Of a stretch of 64,000 bases of DNA, positions 43,201 to 57,862 are shown one piece after another (positions within the stretch are counted from its first letter, which is position 1; every line of letters begins with the position of its first letter). Origin of the DNA: Agelaius tricolor (lineage: Eukaryota; Chordata; Aves; Passeriformes; Icteridae). The notes under the pieces were generated by a model that saw only the letters and a list, made by a program, of their open reading frames with translations, did not search any database and was not told where the DNA came from. The stretch spans positions 49,109,381 through 49,173,380 of the forward strand of contig JALJCS010000001.1 of the NCBI GenBank assembly GCA_023055355.1, given 5' to 3'. The position numbers and the translations under genes were made by a program.

Positions 43201-45947
43201 AACTATGGGACACCCACAACTTAACAAAATGAAAGCTTGCCATCTGAAACCATCATAATAAACACAGGATGTGACAGAGTTAGAGAAATTGTGACATTAA
43301 TGCTAATTTTAATGCTGCATAACTCAACCTGATAGCATCATCAAGGAGCAAAGGAGAGAGACATAACATATTATAGTGTTCTTGGCAAGCTGCAAATTAG
43401 AGCAGGGATCTCAGAACCTGAGACTCATCCAACCTATTTCAATACACAAAACACAAAGGATGCAAATAAACCATAATAATAGTGGATTATAAAAATAATG
43501 GTCTATAGATATATCAAAAAGATACAACCTGTGAACAGGGAAAACAGGTGATTTAAGTAATTTTTCATCACATTAAGTACTCAAGGAAAAAAGGATCCAA
43601 AGAAAAACCATATTGTCCTTTCCAGACCATAAAAATGCATTTTCAATTTACAGAAAAAAAACCCAACATCCTTTATGCTTTGACACTTTTGTTTGTCTTT
43701 GATGGTCATTTCAACAAGGGTTTATGAAAAAATGTATTTTCTGTTCACCATGCTTGCCTGGGTATGAGTGCCTGGGGATTTCATGCACTGTGGTGCATGC
43801 ATAGATATGCAGTAGCCACTATGTATGAAGATATTTATTGAGTGGAACATTATATAAAACATTTGTAAAAGCATTTACTGAATTTATCAAGCTGTAATCA
43901 CAGCAAAGTTCCTGTGATTACACATTTCAAATGGCTTCCTGTCTGCACCAACTTAAAAATTCACCAGATCACATGTGCATTAGTACTAAGAACCACACTT
44001 TATTTAACCCTTTGCTTTTTATTCAGACTGATTTCTGACACTTAAAAACCAATTTTGCTTTCTCTCTGAATCAGCCACTGGTAATCTCCCCAGTCATCAA
44101 GGTGTCACTTTGAGCAAGTTTAAATCAAAAATATGGCAAATTGTACAGATAAATAAATGGAATAAAATGAATAAATTGAATAAATTGAATAAAAAATGAG
44201 TAAATAAACTAAACACAAGAGACCAGGCTTGAGATAAGAAAACCCTACTGAATTGGTCACCACTGAAGAATACAGATTGTTTGAATTATCTCACACTTTT
44301 GAAACCCACTGGTAACAGCTTCCAATGAACATTTTTGCCTAGCTGGCACATCCCAAACATTTACTAAAACTTGGGCTGATATTGCTGTTTATTACTAAAA
44401 TTGCCTGTGACTTCCTAGGGTAGGATTTTGTTCACAGTAATTTCTAACTTGGAAAAATACCTGTCTCTTTGCCTACTGTTTACCTCAGGCTCTCTTTTTC
44501 TATTGATATTTTTTTTAAATATCCAGAACAATTTTGTAATTCCTATTATCACAGCTGCAGCAAAAGATTGTTTTGCCTTTGTAAAAATTCTCTTGTGATC
44601 TTCCTTTGAAAAGTTCATGCAGACTCCATCTTGAAATTTGTGAGGGCATACAGAATTTTTATTAGACTCTCTTTTGAAAATACACATTTAGTCAATGCTC
44701 ATCCCCCTTTTAAGTGTTCAGGGCCCAGGGAAGGGCAATGATCAACCTTCTGCTCAAAAGAGGATAAGCTCAGAGGTTAGACCAGGCTGAGATCCATGAT
44801 AAAAAGTGTTGGAATCAGGGTCAGAGCAAAGAGATCAAACAGGAGAGTCCTGTGCCAGCTTGAAAATCTCCTTTGCCCCAACAGTCACTTCTAAAAGTTT
44901 TTACCTAGATGGTATTGTTGCTTGTAGAGATTGCTGGTATAGGTACCTAAGACCTACACTTCATTTTCCCAGAAAACTAATTATTATAAGAACAGCAAAA
45001 TCAAGACATCTAAAGACAAAATGGTGGCTTTTCCAATGGTTAGGCACAGGCAAAAATATTCATTTTTCATTTATGTCTAAAATTTAAAACTATACAATCC
45101 TCCCCTCTCAGACCTCTGATTTTTTAGGCTGCCAAAAAGACCAAAATTCTTATATCAAATAAGCTTAAAATACTGTTAAAATTGAAATAATTTGTTTCAG
45201 TATTGGGTTAACATCTTCATTCTTTTTCTTTTCTAACATGGTTCATTTTTTAAATGCAAATTCCTCTCAGATAGAAGACAGAATTTTCATTTATAAGAAT
45301 CTGAATTAAAATATTTCAGTTTTTCATAGAGAAAATATTTCAGCTAGGAAAGTAAAAAAAAAATACTTTTATGTCTTCAAAACAAACATCTAATATTGTT
45401 CACTCTCAAATTTCTGTATATTTTTGGTTCCTTCAAAATGTCAGTTACATTATTAAAAATTAGAAAAAACTTTTCACCACCACTTATGCATTTTCTTGCA
45501 CAGCTTCAGAATATGGATTTCTTTACAATGAACTTAACTTCAGAACACACTTGCAAGATGGGAGAAGAGGGTTAGTTATTTCTTTTTCACAGAAACTGAA
45601 CTGAGACATGAGAGAAAACTAGTAAGTATAAACTAATTTGGGAATCTAATAAGGACACCTACTAACCCGTCTTTCAGACTACTACTCCAGAAATATTTTA
45701 TTTAATCAATTCTGTATGTGTTTTACATTAATTTTTATGACAGATTAATACACTCAGCAGTTTTGCAAATCATACCTCAATGCTCTAAAGCCTGGCCACC
45801 ATCTAAAACCTTGTGCTACATGACTTTGTCAGCATTACACAGAAATGTGATGTAAGCAGGGTGTTGTGGCAGAGACAGGTTTTTTTAAAAAAAAAATATC
45901 ATAAATGGGGACGTTAAACTGTTTTATAATAGACACTTTCTCCTTAG
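40297..45947. other. Intronic DNA, no gene seen
   Basis: AT-rich intron. It includes a short GAATAAATT-type 10-bp repeat at 44151-44214. No gene, LINE or LTR was recognised apart from the elements listed on either side. Confidence 0.55.
44151..44214 (+). repeat. Degenerate 10-bp tandem repeat, GAATAAATT-like
   Basis: Several consecutive GAATAAATT, GAATAAAATG and GAGTAAATAA units occur with period close to 10. AT-rich low-complexity DNA. Confidence 0.7.
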
Positions 45948-47580
45948 GAAGGGACCCATCAGGATCATGAAGCCAAATTCCTGGCCCCACACAGTGCCAT
46001 CTCCAGGAGTGACACCATGTGTCCGAGTCCATTCTTGAACTCAGGTTCAAGAACTAAGGACAGGCTGGTGCTGTGACCACTTCCCTGGGGAGCCTGTTCC
46101 AGTGCCCAAACACCTTCTTCACCAAAGGTGAAGAACTTTTCCTGATATTCATCCTAAACCTCCTTCCCCTGACACAACTTCAGGCCATTCCCTCAGGTCA
46201 CTGGTCCCCACAGAGAAGAGATCAGTGCCTGTCCCTCCTCTTCCCTGCACGAGGAGATTGCAGGCTGCAGTCAGGTCTCCCCTTAGTCTCCTCTTCTCCA
46301 GGCTAGGCAGACCAAGTCACCTCAGGTGCTCCTAACATGGCTTCAATTCCAATCCTTCAACATCTTTGTTGCCCTCCTTTGACACTCTCTAATAGTTTAA
46401 TGTCTTCTTTATGTTGTGGCACCCAAAACTGCCCCCAGCACTCAAGGTGAGGCTGCCCCAGTGCAGAGCAGAGCAGGACAATCCCCTCCCTTGCCTGGCT
46501 GTGATGCTGTGCCTGATGTGCCCCAGGACAAGTTTGACCCTCCTGGCTGCCAGGGCAGAGCTGACTCAGATTCAACTTGCCATAGACCAGGACCCCTGGG
46601 TTCCTTTATGAGGTGTTGCTCTTCAGTCTTTCATTCTCCAGTTTGTACACACAACCAGGGTTGCTCCATCCCAGGTGCAGAATCTGACACCTGCCCTTGT
46701 TAAACTACATATAGCTGGTGATTGCCCAGCCTTTCAATTTTTTGAGGTCTCTGCCTTTAAGAGAGTAAACAACTTCCAATTTAGTGTCATTGGCAAGCTT
46801 AGTATTCCTTCAAGTCCTGCATCCAAGTCATGAAAAGAACTGAAAAAACCTAAGAGATTTTGAAGCACACAGGGCCAATGATGGAGCCCTGTATAACCCT
46901 ACTGGTGACAGGTCACCAGTCTGATGTCACCTCACTCACTGTAACCCTTTACACCTGACACATGAGCCAGTTGTTCACCCACTGTGTAACTTGGTTTTCC
47001 AGGTGTGTGCTGGGCATTTTGCCCAGAAGGAGAGATATTGAGAGATTGTATCAAAAGCTTTACTGAAATCCAAATTATATCAACTGGCTTCCCTGGATCA
47101 ACCAGGCGGGTTACACTTATTGTAGGAAGAAATCAGGTTCAACAAGCAGGACTTTCTCCTCACGAAGCCATGCTGGTTATGACCCTTGGCTGAGCTGTTT
47201 TCCTCCAGGTGTTTTTCAGTACTTCCCACAATAATCCTTTCCATGATTTTAACAGACGTGACTGAAGTGAGACTGACAGGCCTGTAGTTTCTGGGATCCT
47301 CCTTCTTGAAAACTGGGACAACATTCACAAGCTTCCAGTCAATTAGAACCTCTCTGGGTTCCCAAGATCACTCAAAAATCATTGACAGAGTCTCTGTGAT
47401 GGCATTACCTAGGTTCTTGAGGATTGTCTGATGAATCTTATGAGACCCCATTGATTTGTAGGGATCCAGCTGGAGTAGCAGATCCCAAAAAAATTGAGAG
47501 TTGCCTGCAACTTGATCATTCTTGCAGTCTTGGTCCTTCAGCTTGATCCTCCTTGTCTTCTTGCCCTGTGATTTGTTTAT
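45948..47580 (-). mobile_element. CR1 LINE, 1.6-kb fragment with 3' end and part of reverse transcriptase
   Basis: The plus strand reads as a reverse CR1: GGAAGGGACCC, TGACACCATGTGTCCGAGTC, CTGGGGAGCCTGTTCCAGTG, CAGAGAAGAGATCAGTGCCT, GCCCTCCTTTGACACTCTCT, then the reverse transcriptase region. On the minus strand, reverse transcriptase fragments are readable, with peptides such as DPYKSMGSHKIH, NVVPVFKKEDPRNYRPVSL and NQHGFVRRKSCLLNLIS, matching the start of the CR1 polymerase. Stops and frameshifts interrupt the frame, and the catalytic part is decayed. The element is dead and 5'-truncated. The upper limit is approximate and the very 3' tip is missing or unrecognisable. Confidence 0.93.
47098..47328 (-). 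pseudogene. Broken CR1 reverse transcriptase fragment
   Basis: A 76-codon open segment of the CR1 ORF2 reverse transcriptase, within the fragment at 45948-47580. Motifs: VVPVFKKEDPRNYRPVSLTS followed by KIMERII, KHLEEN, QHGFVRRKSCLLNLIS. In active CR1 this domain copies element RNA at the target site. Here the conserved FADD-type catalytic core is not in the same frame, and an in-frame stop lies just upstream at the codon before SWEPREVL. A relic, not a gene. Confidence 0.88.
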
Positions 47581-50500
47581 TATACGTGTGATATTTCAGT
47601 ATTCCCTGAGGCAGAGTTACTCCAAATGGCAGTTGCCTTCTGACACAGCCTTGCCTGTACCCAGAGGAGGTCTGCAGCACGTACTGAATAAAGCAGTGTC
47701 TTATGGAGAAGGAACCTTACAGTTAATTAATTAAGGAGTGCTTCATGACATTCTTAAATGCCAAGTGATTTACTTCATAACTTTAGGAATAAAGTCAAGA
47801 AGCAGTTCTCTGTGTGTGAATGCATATCCTCATCACAAATGTCTTCTTCCTCCAATTATTTATTCTCTTTTTAAGAATGTATTTTCCCAGCAATCTCTTG
47901 CAAAAGAATATAAGCTGTATGTTATCTCCTCTCGTGAAATGATATCAGGCAAGAAATAAATTAAGGATCTGAACACAAGTTTGATGATACATGCATCATT
48001 CTATTTCTCCACAGTTATGTTCCAGATCTTTTCCATGCTATCATTATTTTTATACCAACAAGGGTCCTCCTAACAAGAAATTAGGCCAAGTACATGTAGA
48101 CTGGCATAAATAAGTATACAACATTGAACATGTAGATTTTGTCCCATATTTCACGATGAAAGCATTTGATCTGTACATATAAAAATTTGGTGAACAACAT
48201 GAATTTTGAGAGATCAGAAAAATAAATGGAAAGCCTGTGTTCAATTAAAATGTCTATCAGGACAAAATAATGATGATATCTGTTCTTTTCTCAAGTTTTC
48301 TCTTCAATGAAATGTCTCCAGAAAGTGCCAACAGGTACTGACATGCTTGGGAAAAGGTGAAGGGCATAGCTAATCCCTACCCTAGACAGATAGCATCTGC
48401 CCACTGACTAGCAAGCAGTCTTGGGTTTGGTTTCAATTTATTTTGGTATTTATTGGGCAGAGAGATGGCTCCATGCCAGCATTTTTAACTGAGTATTCTT
48501 ACATATAAGTGTATTGATTCGGTCTTGTGTAATGTTGTCATATGCTGCCTTATAAAGGTTCTTTCCAGCCTTGAACACATAGACAGCCTCCAGGTCCCCA
48601 CAGGAAGAGAGGTTCTACCTAAATACATGTTCCCTTAGTGCCCTCTTCAGTGTTTCACCTCACTGAAGGACATCTATTACTTTCAGTTCTATTCATATTT
48701 TTTAATTCTTTCGTTGTACATGAGACATTTTCAAATCATTCAACACTGCAGTGTGGAATAAAAGTTCAGTGCTGACTGCCACAGTTGACAAGAATAAGCT
48801 TGAAAGTATAAGTGAAATTAAATGGGAAAACAGTACTGTGCAAAACCAAAATGCTGGTCTTAAGCTCAGGAGTTTTAGTTTTGTGTTCTGAGTTAGACAT
48901 CAAAATTCTCAAGAAATCTTTTTTTTCCTGAAAATCCACCTAGTTTAGGAAAATGTTGGTTCTTATAATCCATATGAGAAATGCATTATAAAGAAATTAT
49001 TGCTTAGTGTAGAGCAATTACAAAAAGAATTGCATTGGGTTTTATTTGTTTTCCTCTTTTGACTTCCTTTTTCATGGTTGAGATTTGATTATCATTTAAA
49101 AAATAAGCAAATGTTTTGTTCAAAGTGCAGTAAGGGAGAAAAAAGGAAACACTATTTTAATCTTTATGTCGCTTACAGGGTTTTTTAATCACCTTAGAGC
49201 TGACGGTGCAATTGGGGCCTATCTCATTCAGATCAAATCTGACTACTGTAGATGTTAATGAACAGATTCTTTTTTTTTAATAGGACATATCTATTGGAAT
49301 AGTCCATGAGATTAGGAAGTTTGCTTTCAGATTTTTCTGTACAGCATCTGCTGACACCCTACCCCCTACCCCTATTTTCTGCTGCTTTGTTTGTCCTTAA
49401 TTTTTTCAATGAACGAGTAAAATATTTGCTGTAGTAAATGACAGCAAAACTGATGTCATGCCTCAGCTGAAAAGTTTGTATGATAATTTGGGAAACTCAT
49501 ACCAAATAATTAATAATTAGCAATGTCCAGAAATAAAATCCTGATTCTTGTATTGACTGCTACAGGCTGTTAGTATGACATTGTTGCTATGTACTTCCAC
49601 CTCCTCAGCACAAATTTAAAGTTGCTAGGCTTGACTCAGTCATATTGTGAAAAGAATATTGAATTCCACAGCTCCTTTCCTCAATAGAGGGATATTTAGG
49701 GAAAGGATCTAGCAGGAAATTACAACTGATAAATACACACCTCGGACTTGCTTTTGGGTATGATAAAGAAACAGATTCTCAGGTGAGATGTGTAAGTGAA
49801 ATAATTAAAAACCCACAGAATTTATTGTGCTTTTTTTCTGTTTGTTATCAGTCAAAAAAAATCCAAGGAGTTTCTGCAAGTTAAATGGTGACTGTGCCAG
49901 TTTCCAGACATGATATTCAGCTTCAGAACTTTTTCCTAAGCAAAAATATTGACCCTATCCAACAGTACATTCAATGCCTAGCACTGAAAATATTCACATA
50001 TTTTTTATATATTTAGGAAACACTTGAAGTGGATAAAAGTCAGGCAAGGATATGATTATGAGGCTAAAATGCTTATGTTTCACTCAGAACAGAGTTTAAG
50101 TTTTTGTTCTTTCACAGTGACCTTTTCTTTTTTACATGGTAATGACCACAAACCCATTCCTGCTAACAAGAGTAACAATATCCAGTACTTTGAGTAGCCT
50201 ATTATCTGGCAAATAGGGTTCATCCTACATTTACCATTCAGTCTACAGGGGCAGATTTTCAAAAGCCACATAGAAAATAAAGAGAAATTAAACAATTGTA
50301 CTTCAATTAAATTCAGCAGGAGTCAAGGAGCTAATGCCTTGGACACAGCTTTAAAAATGTTGAGATGAGCACCAATTGACTGGGCAGCACTGGTATCTGG
50401 CAAAGGATCTGGATTTCAAGGTTTTTTAGACAGCATGAGTTCTCACAACACTAAATTAGAATGGGCAAAACTGGAGTTAAGCCACTGCAATGGCCATCCC

Positions 50501-53500
50501 ACAAAATTTGCTCTCAGGATGACCGCCACTACGGGAACTCTTTCCTCTATGAACTGCCCTTGCCACTCAGCAATCAAATGACTAAATCATGTTACACTGC
50601 TGTAGTCTTTGCAGTGGTCTTTGTAAGCCAGAATCATTTGATGAATGTGATAAATGTACAGAATTTTCTAGCACATTGAAATGATTTCTGGATAATACCA
50701 GTACAGAGAAACTTATTGCTAGCCATTCTTTCTTTATCTGGGAAAAGAATAAACTGAAGTCCCAGCAACAGAGTGATTTCCAGGGAGGACTTAGCCTTGA
50801 GATCTGTTGTTACGTGAAAAACTGGAGATCACTTCTTTTTGTGCAGGAGAGAGAAGCCTGAAGCATCTGCTTCTGCTTGGACACATCAAAAACTGATCTG
50901 GTCCTACAGCTGTAGGGATATTGCTCCTCCCTTGGAATACTCTCACTGTATATGCTGGCAAACACTATAATGCACAAAGAACAAAAAATAGCGAGCAATG
51001 ATGAAATTCTAGAGCAGGACCAAAATACACCTTACACAAGGTTTGAAAATGCCATATACCAAAATTAAATCATTCATCTGGGTGAAGTCCTGCAATATAA
51101 TTATATTATAGAGAATAAGTTTGCCTAACCTATCTGCAGCACAAAGAACTTAATCTATTAGCTGTTTTAAAACATTCATCATAGAAATGCTAGAAGTATT
51201 CTATTTCAATTATGAAATATTTGGCTTAAATAGCCAGTTCCTAGACAAATCTCATGGATAGAATATCTAATTAGATATCTCTTTTGGACAGATGTTCTCC
51301 CCTACTTTATACAAATCATGATTTTTTAAAATTGATTAGCAATAACCCACAGTAGAGGAAATCTGAACTGGACAGTAACATATAATCATGAGCAAATGTT
51401 AAAGAGCATGACGATATTGGATTGGATTCAAATTTTGCATGACTTTCTCTATTCACTTGAGAGAGGTTTGGATCAGCCTGAGCAGCAACCTAGAACTGAT
51501 GAATAGAAAGTGATATTCAGATTACATAGCTACTGGTAAAGTGCAGGGAATGAAGTAAAAGAAAACAAAACCAAGCAAAGTTGGAAATTAGGATAAAAAT
51601 ATCTACCAAAAACTGTAGCTTAAAAAAAGATGTATTTATGTCACATTCCATCTTTTGAGAACTGTTGAATGCAAAAAAATAAAAGCTGAATAGTAAACCT
51701 GAGAGGAGATCTGCTGAATGATCGTGTACCACAGCTGCAACTGGAATCTGACCCTGTATCAACGAATTTAAGAGTTAAAAAAATTAGAATATGTGTATAT
51801 TTCTAAGAAACCCAGTTGCAGAATTTTCTCCAAGTCTAGTTTGTATTATTACAGGAAATTTTCAACATATTGCAAACTATGAATATTAAAACATCTTTGA
51901 ATTTAATTTGAGGCTGAATACTTGTATTGGTACCTGGTATTGGTCTAATCTCACAAATAACCTCCTCAGAGACAGGCTTTTACAGCCCTTCAGGAACTCG
52001 CTGATTTCAGTGGTTTCTCTGCTACCTATTCAATAGATCACTATTGCGTTACAAGCTCAAGTCTGTGCTCAGCAGAATATTTAAGAGCACACTTAAATCC
52101 ATACTTACTCATCGGAGCACTCAACTATAAGCACATACTCAAACCCCTCCAGTATCAATATCACTTAAATATTTTACAGACTATGGGTAGATATTTCAAC
52201 TGGGACACTGGCTGGGTGTGCCAGCACATATACACTTCCTTTCTCTTCTCCAGCAAGGAATATGGAATATTTGTTGTGACTTACACTACTATTAAATTGC
52301 TGGATGTGGTTAAAAAATTGTCAAATTGCATTTGACCTGACACATTGATATTTTTACCTTTAAAAACATTTGTTGGAAACATAAGTCTTATACACCATTT
52401 CTGTGATATTTTTCAAAAGACTCAAGTTTGATAAAGTTTATTGTTGCATTGCTGTGTTGGACAAATTTGATAGAAACAGATGGAAAGATAACCCACCTAT
52501 TTTCACTGCCCACTTCAAAACAAACACCAACTCTCAAAAATTTTTGAGACAAATGTACATGGAAATATTTTATAATTAATAAAAACCTGGATGTTTTAAG
52601 CTGATTTAATAGTAATTTACACTTTTTTAAGCTAGAGTAATTGTTTTGAAACTGCAGAATATCTGGACCTGTAAATAAAGTACAGTTAGGATTGTTAGCC
52701 TGAAAGTGTTTCCTATGTCTTGATAGTTACTAAATTAAAAAAAGGTGAAATATTGCATTTTAGGTTTGCATGTGACCTCTTTTAAATAGACTGCTAAATA
52801 AAAAATTACCCAGAAATTGTCTTTAAAACAAGCTTTGTGCCTCAAATCTAGAGGTTGAAAGAGGACTGCATTATTTCTACTTGTAAGGGAAGTGGAAGAC
52901 ACATAGCATACTGCAAAATTTTCAAAACAAATAATCCACAAATCACTAAAAATGAAAGATATTATAATTCTGTTATAAATTAAACCAACTGTTGAAGAAA
53001 GTAAAATAACTATCCTTTGTGCATAATAAATGTCAAAAGTAATTATCCTCTTGTATGCAACCAGCTGAAGTCTCTAGAAAAATTAGTTGTGTCAGTCACA
53101 GCCCAAAACAAATGCCAATTTTACCTCTCTTTGATCTAAAACCTTTCCCATTAAAGAGCTGGCATTCCTAAAATCCAGTTTGGCATTTCAATGTCTCTTT
53201 TAAATTCTGTACATTTAGAATTGTTAGTGTTTGGATTGTGTTTTGATAATCTGACAGCTGCAATAGTATTTGGAGTAGTAAATTGTACACACAGAACTAC
53301 AAGTTGCCTGATACTACTACAACCCCCTAACACAAATATCTGGGACAGTTGAAATAGCTAGGAAGAAAACCATTTTGAAACAACTAAGGCCCATAACTAG
53401 TTAAAATAGGTTGAAGTTCTCATATTCTTGTGTATACTGCTAGTGCTGTAGCAAGCTGGTGTGACAGTCTCATCTGAGTGAGACATATGGGGTCTGTACT

Positions 53501-54510
53501 GAAGGCACTTAGCAGCAGCCAGAAGAAAACCCCACCACCATCTCAATGCATGTTCCTCTGTGGGTATCTCCAAATGCTGTTTCACATTCCACAGAACAAA
53601 AGGGTAACTTTGGGTGAAATATTTACAAAATATTTTGATGATGGAAAAACCTTTTCCATTTTATTTTTTTTTAGGTTAGTAGATTGCATTTACACATATG
53701 GGCAGCAGACTTTGCACAGTGTTTTCAAAACAATAAGCATTATGCAGACTGTGAAGAATAAAATGCCTATGATTAGCCTCTTACCTCTGCAAGCTTAAAT
53801 GGAGTTAATAATCAGCTTTGCAGTCTGCAGGTATAGTTGAAAAGGCATGAAGAAATCTGTATTCTAGCCAATATTGTACTTACAGAAGAACAGAAAACCT
53901 GAGTTTACCTTAAATAATGTTAATAGCAAAAGCAGTTTGAAGTTCAGGCTCTGTTCTCTGAAGCAGTAGCCAGGTGTTTATGAAGGCCACCAAAGCTAAC
54001 AGTAATACTCCAGTCCTTATGGTACCTTACCAGAACTGTAGAAAAACTAATCACTATTACAAATAGTTTCGGTGGTTGAGTAATTTGATAATAACATTTG
54101 GTTTAATGTCAAAAAGACAGACCCTATCTTCATGTTATTTTTAATGTAGAACTGGCAACACTGAAGGCCTTTTAAAAAACCAAAACACTATTTAAATTTA
54201 TTTTCAGCTTTCTATAAATGCATCATTTTAGAAAAGTAATGTTACAGGAACAAAGGAAACACATTTTTATAAAATTAATACTAATCTATTTGTCTTAACT
54301 ATGTCACGTAACTTCCCAGAAGACATTTCTTATATTTTTGTAAATATTGTTATAAAATATAGGAAGAAAATAAATATTTCATGAAGGAAATTCTTAGAGG
54401 CTGTCCTTAATTCCAAGCCTTTGCATTAGCAAGACTATATAGTTGGTCAAGGTGCCATTCAAAAGTTTTTAATCACTGAGTTGTCCTCTTCACCACTGAG
54501 TTCAGCCAGC
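47581..54510. other. Intronic DNA, no gene seen
   Basis: AT-rich intron with chance ORFs of at most about 110 codons. The ORFs at 50461-50679 and 53478-53798 were read and not recognised. No element or RNA gene was identified. Confidence 0.55.
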
Positions 54511-54672
54511 CCTAACACAGGTTGCCTGGAGTTTCCATCATTGCAGATACTCAAAAGCCATCTGGATGGTCCTGGGCAATCAACTTTAGGTGGCACTGCT
54601 TGAGCAAGGGATTTGGACCAATTGACCTCCAGTGGTCAGACCTTCCAACCTCAGGCACTCTGCAATTCTGTG
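54511..54672 (+). mobile_element. CR1 LINE 3' end, plus strand
   Basis: A 160-bp tail matching CR1: GGTTGCCTGGAGTTTCCATC, GATACTCAAAAGCCATCTGG, GTGGCACTGCTTGAGCAAGG, TTGACCTCCAGTGGTCAGAC, CTTCCAACCTCAGGCACTCT. It ends at ATTCTGTG (54665-54672), the canonical CR1 terminal octamer form. Strongly 5'-truncated, with no coding capacity. Confidence 0.9.
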
Positions 54673-57600
54673 CCAACTATAAATTTATCATCTTTCCTAT
54701 TCTCTTCCTTAACTGTGAATATTCCACTAAGCTTTCCTGAAAAGTTCTTGGACAAAACCCTAGTCATATAATACAAATTCATTTTTTGGGTACTACTTTA
54801 TGTCCCCCTTCTTCCCCTGAGCAGAAGGCAGGGGAAGCCTACAGACACTACGAAGAACGTGGGACACTCAAACCCTTAAATGGCTTTTGTGCTGCTGACA
54901 CTGGCAGGCAAGCAAGCACAGCGCTTTTGGGTGCTCGAAGGGAACTCACTGACAGATTGCCAGGTAAGCTCAAATATTTTATCAGGCCAATGTCTTGATC
55001 CATCCCATTGTTATTTGCTGTGCATAGAAAAAGTCATTTGGAGAAGGCATCAAAGACATTGCAAGGCTTTAAAATTCTGTGCAAAATGCAGTTCAACTGG
55101 AAGTGACTGCAAAAACAAAAATCTTCATGGTTGCTGACACAAACACAAGGAGACACCAATACAGAAATGTGCTTTTGCTTCTTGTATTCTACAGACCAAA
55201 ACCTGTCTCAAAAAAAAAAAAAAAAAGAGTTCAATGAGCTATGTCCATCTGGTCCCTCCTGCCCAAGGTATTGTTAATCTTAAAATATGCCAAATGGAGG
55301 CCATGAGCCTCTCGGCTCCAATGCTGAGCCACATGGCAAAAGTGATCCAACAAAGCACTAAAATCTGTGTAGTTCTGTGTGCCTTTCTCTCGTGGAAAAG
55401 GGAGCAAAGTGAAGTGAATAAAATGAAATTAAGGGATTAGCACTCAGCAGCCAAGGACCCCTACAATCTTTGTATTTAATTGTCTTTTTCCTGGTAGTAT
55501 GAACGCACTCAAAAGGCATTCAAAACCATTATCTTTAGAGAGCTCACTTCTCAGTAAGCCCTGCATGGCTAAGAATCCGTCAGGAGCCGTAATAAACTCC
55601 CTCCCAACTCAAATGTACCTCTAGAATGCAACAGACAGGTTTGTACACAAAAGCACTATACAGCACTATACAGTTTGAAAGAGAAAACTAAGAAGGAAAC
55701 TTACAATTAATGACAAAATTCCAAAGGAGGATAATAGAGCTATGCAAAATGTTGTGATTCACACAGAGGCTCGAAGAAGAGTTTGTGGGCTCTGTACAGG
55801 CTTATTCCACTCTGCATAGGATAGCAGAGACATGGAAAATTTGGTTTATAAATCTATGAAACTTAAAATTCTACCTGAACCTAAAGCTCTATCCTGAAAC
55901 ATCTTCACATTCCAGGGCTCAGGTGAGTGCTCTCCTTGTGGTTGACTCTGAAGCGGTGGCAATGCCTAGAATTGACCTTAACAACTCTCCTTAGTCCTTC
56001 TGATTTGACTCTTGGAAAAGAAAAATCCCACATAATAACATTTGTTGCTCATATTGTGATGTCTCAGTGATGCACAGATTTGAATCACTAGAATTACAGG
56101 ACTGGATACAGCAATTTTGTACATGCACCTCTATCTTAACAATTTCTGTGTTAGAGCACAGGGGTTCTTTGGCAGTTCCACAGTCTGACACTCTTCTCAC
56201 GTAATTCACATATCTGTTTGTATTTCCATTGAAAACTTCACCAAAAAATTTTCACATACCAAAAAAGTACGTGAAGCAGTGGGAGAAGCCACTCCCTACC
56301 ACAGGTTGCCCCCAGCCATCTCCCTGGTAGCAGCCTAGAACATGAAAGGTGTTTAGATTCTCTCTTGGGGAAAAATGTGTGCACCTATACCCATAGAAAC
56401 AGTTGTGATTCACACCATTCCTTGAGGATCAGGGTGAAATTTTCTTCTCAGTGTTTGATTGGAAAATTATCAACAATTCTTCTGCATTCCTTCTCAAACT
56501 TGTGGTAAACAAGTGCATTTCAGAAGAAAAAAATAATCCTCCTTCGTTTACCTGAATGTAAGGTTACCTACCTAACCTAGTAGATTGCTCCATTCTCAAT
56601 ATCACTGTAAAAAAGACATTTTGTGGTACCAAAAACATTTTGAGCACTAGAATAGTGGGTCTTCTGTATGTCTGTTATTTCAATTTTATTTTATTTTGGG
56701 GGCTGGAAAGGGAAGGTTCTTTGCTGTTCAGAGTTTAGTGCAAAACTGTAAATGTAGGTTGCCTGGCAACTGCTTTTAAAGAGTGTTATTTGCTCTCCAA
56801 GAGACAAGCTGTTATTTCTTGCCTTTTAAAACAAAAACATAAAAGAAGAAAAAAATTGAATAAAAGAAAAAAAAAGGAAAAAGGTAATTTCTTCACCAGC
56901 CATTAATATAAATGGCTCCTTTATATGCATACAGTGGCGACATGCAAGGTCTTCGTCCTCCCCACCACATGATTTCCAACATGTAGCAAAGAAGAACCTG
57001 TAGCAAAGAAGTGGTTTTCTACAAGTGCAGCCAAGTGGAACTGACATCTCATACTAACTCAGAAAAATAAATTACATGCAAGACAATGCATCTCACAGTG
57101 GGGGAAAAAGCTATTAGATGCCAAGGTCAAAGCAGCTCAAAATTTTCTTTTTTAGAAGTTCCTGCCAGCAGCCTCTTGGGGAAAAACTGTACAGACCCCT
57201 GTGCATATCCCCCCATCCAGCTGTTTAATCCTCTGTTTAGAAGAGGCTGTGACGGGGCAGAGGCTCAGCAACACCAAGCCCACAGAACTCACAGAGCAGA
57301 ATTAGGGAAAGCCAGCTGAAAGAGACAGGATCACTGGGCTCACTGGGGATACCCCCCATCTAGAAAGCTTTCACACCTTTTCAAGAGTTGATGCCCAGAA
57401 AAACAAACTAGCAATGGCTGCTCAAGAAAAAAATGCAATGGGTCCATAAATTCCACTGCTTCCATCAGCCTCCCTTTTCTTCCTTATTGAGTATGCAAAT
57501 CTTAAAACTGCTTTTGCTGAATTTTGCATGTTTTGGTTTTGTGAATGTTATGTCACGTCATTAATATCAGCTATTATTTAGCTGCAAAAAGACAGCTTCC

Positions 57601-57826
57601 AAAAACACATTGAAGAACACAGAAAGTGATTCAAATTTATTTGGTATGTGCAGTTAGGGTTGCAACTTCACATGACAGAATGTGTGGCTTATAAAACAAG
57701 CATACTTATCTTGGAGGAAAATTTATACAGGGCAGAGATCCAATTCAGACTACAGAGGCTAAACACTTCAAAAGAGAGCATTTAAGGTACACATATGTCC
57801 TCAACAGTCCTTTAGCTCAAGGAATA

Positions 57827-57862
<36 letters not shown>

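Noticed and set aside
46411..46703. Plus-strand ORFs in the G+C-rich part of the CR1 copy
   Set aside because: They lie antisense to the CR1 3' region and carry no protein similarity; the DNA is fully explained by the LINE.
50461..50679. Possible unannotated exon (72-codon ORF)
   Set aside because: The protein was not recognised as any part of GRM1 or another family, and no paired acceptor and donor stood out.
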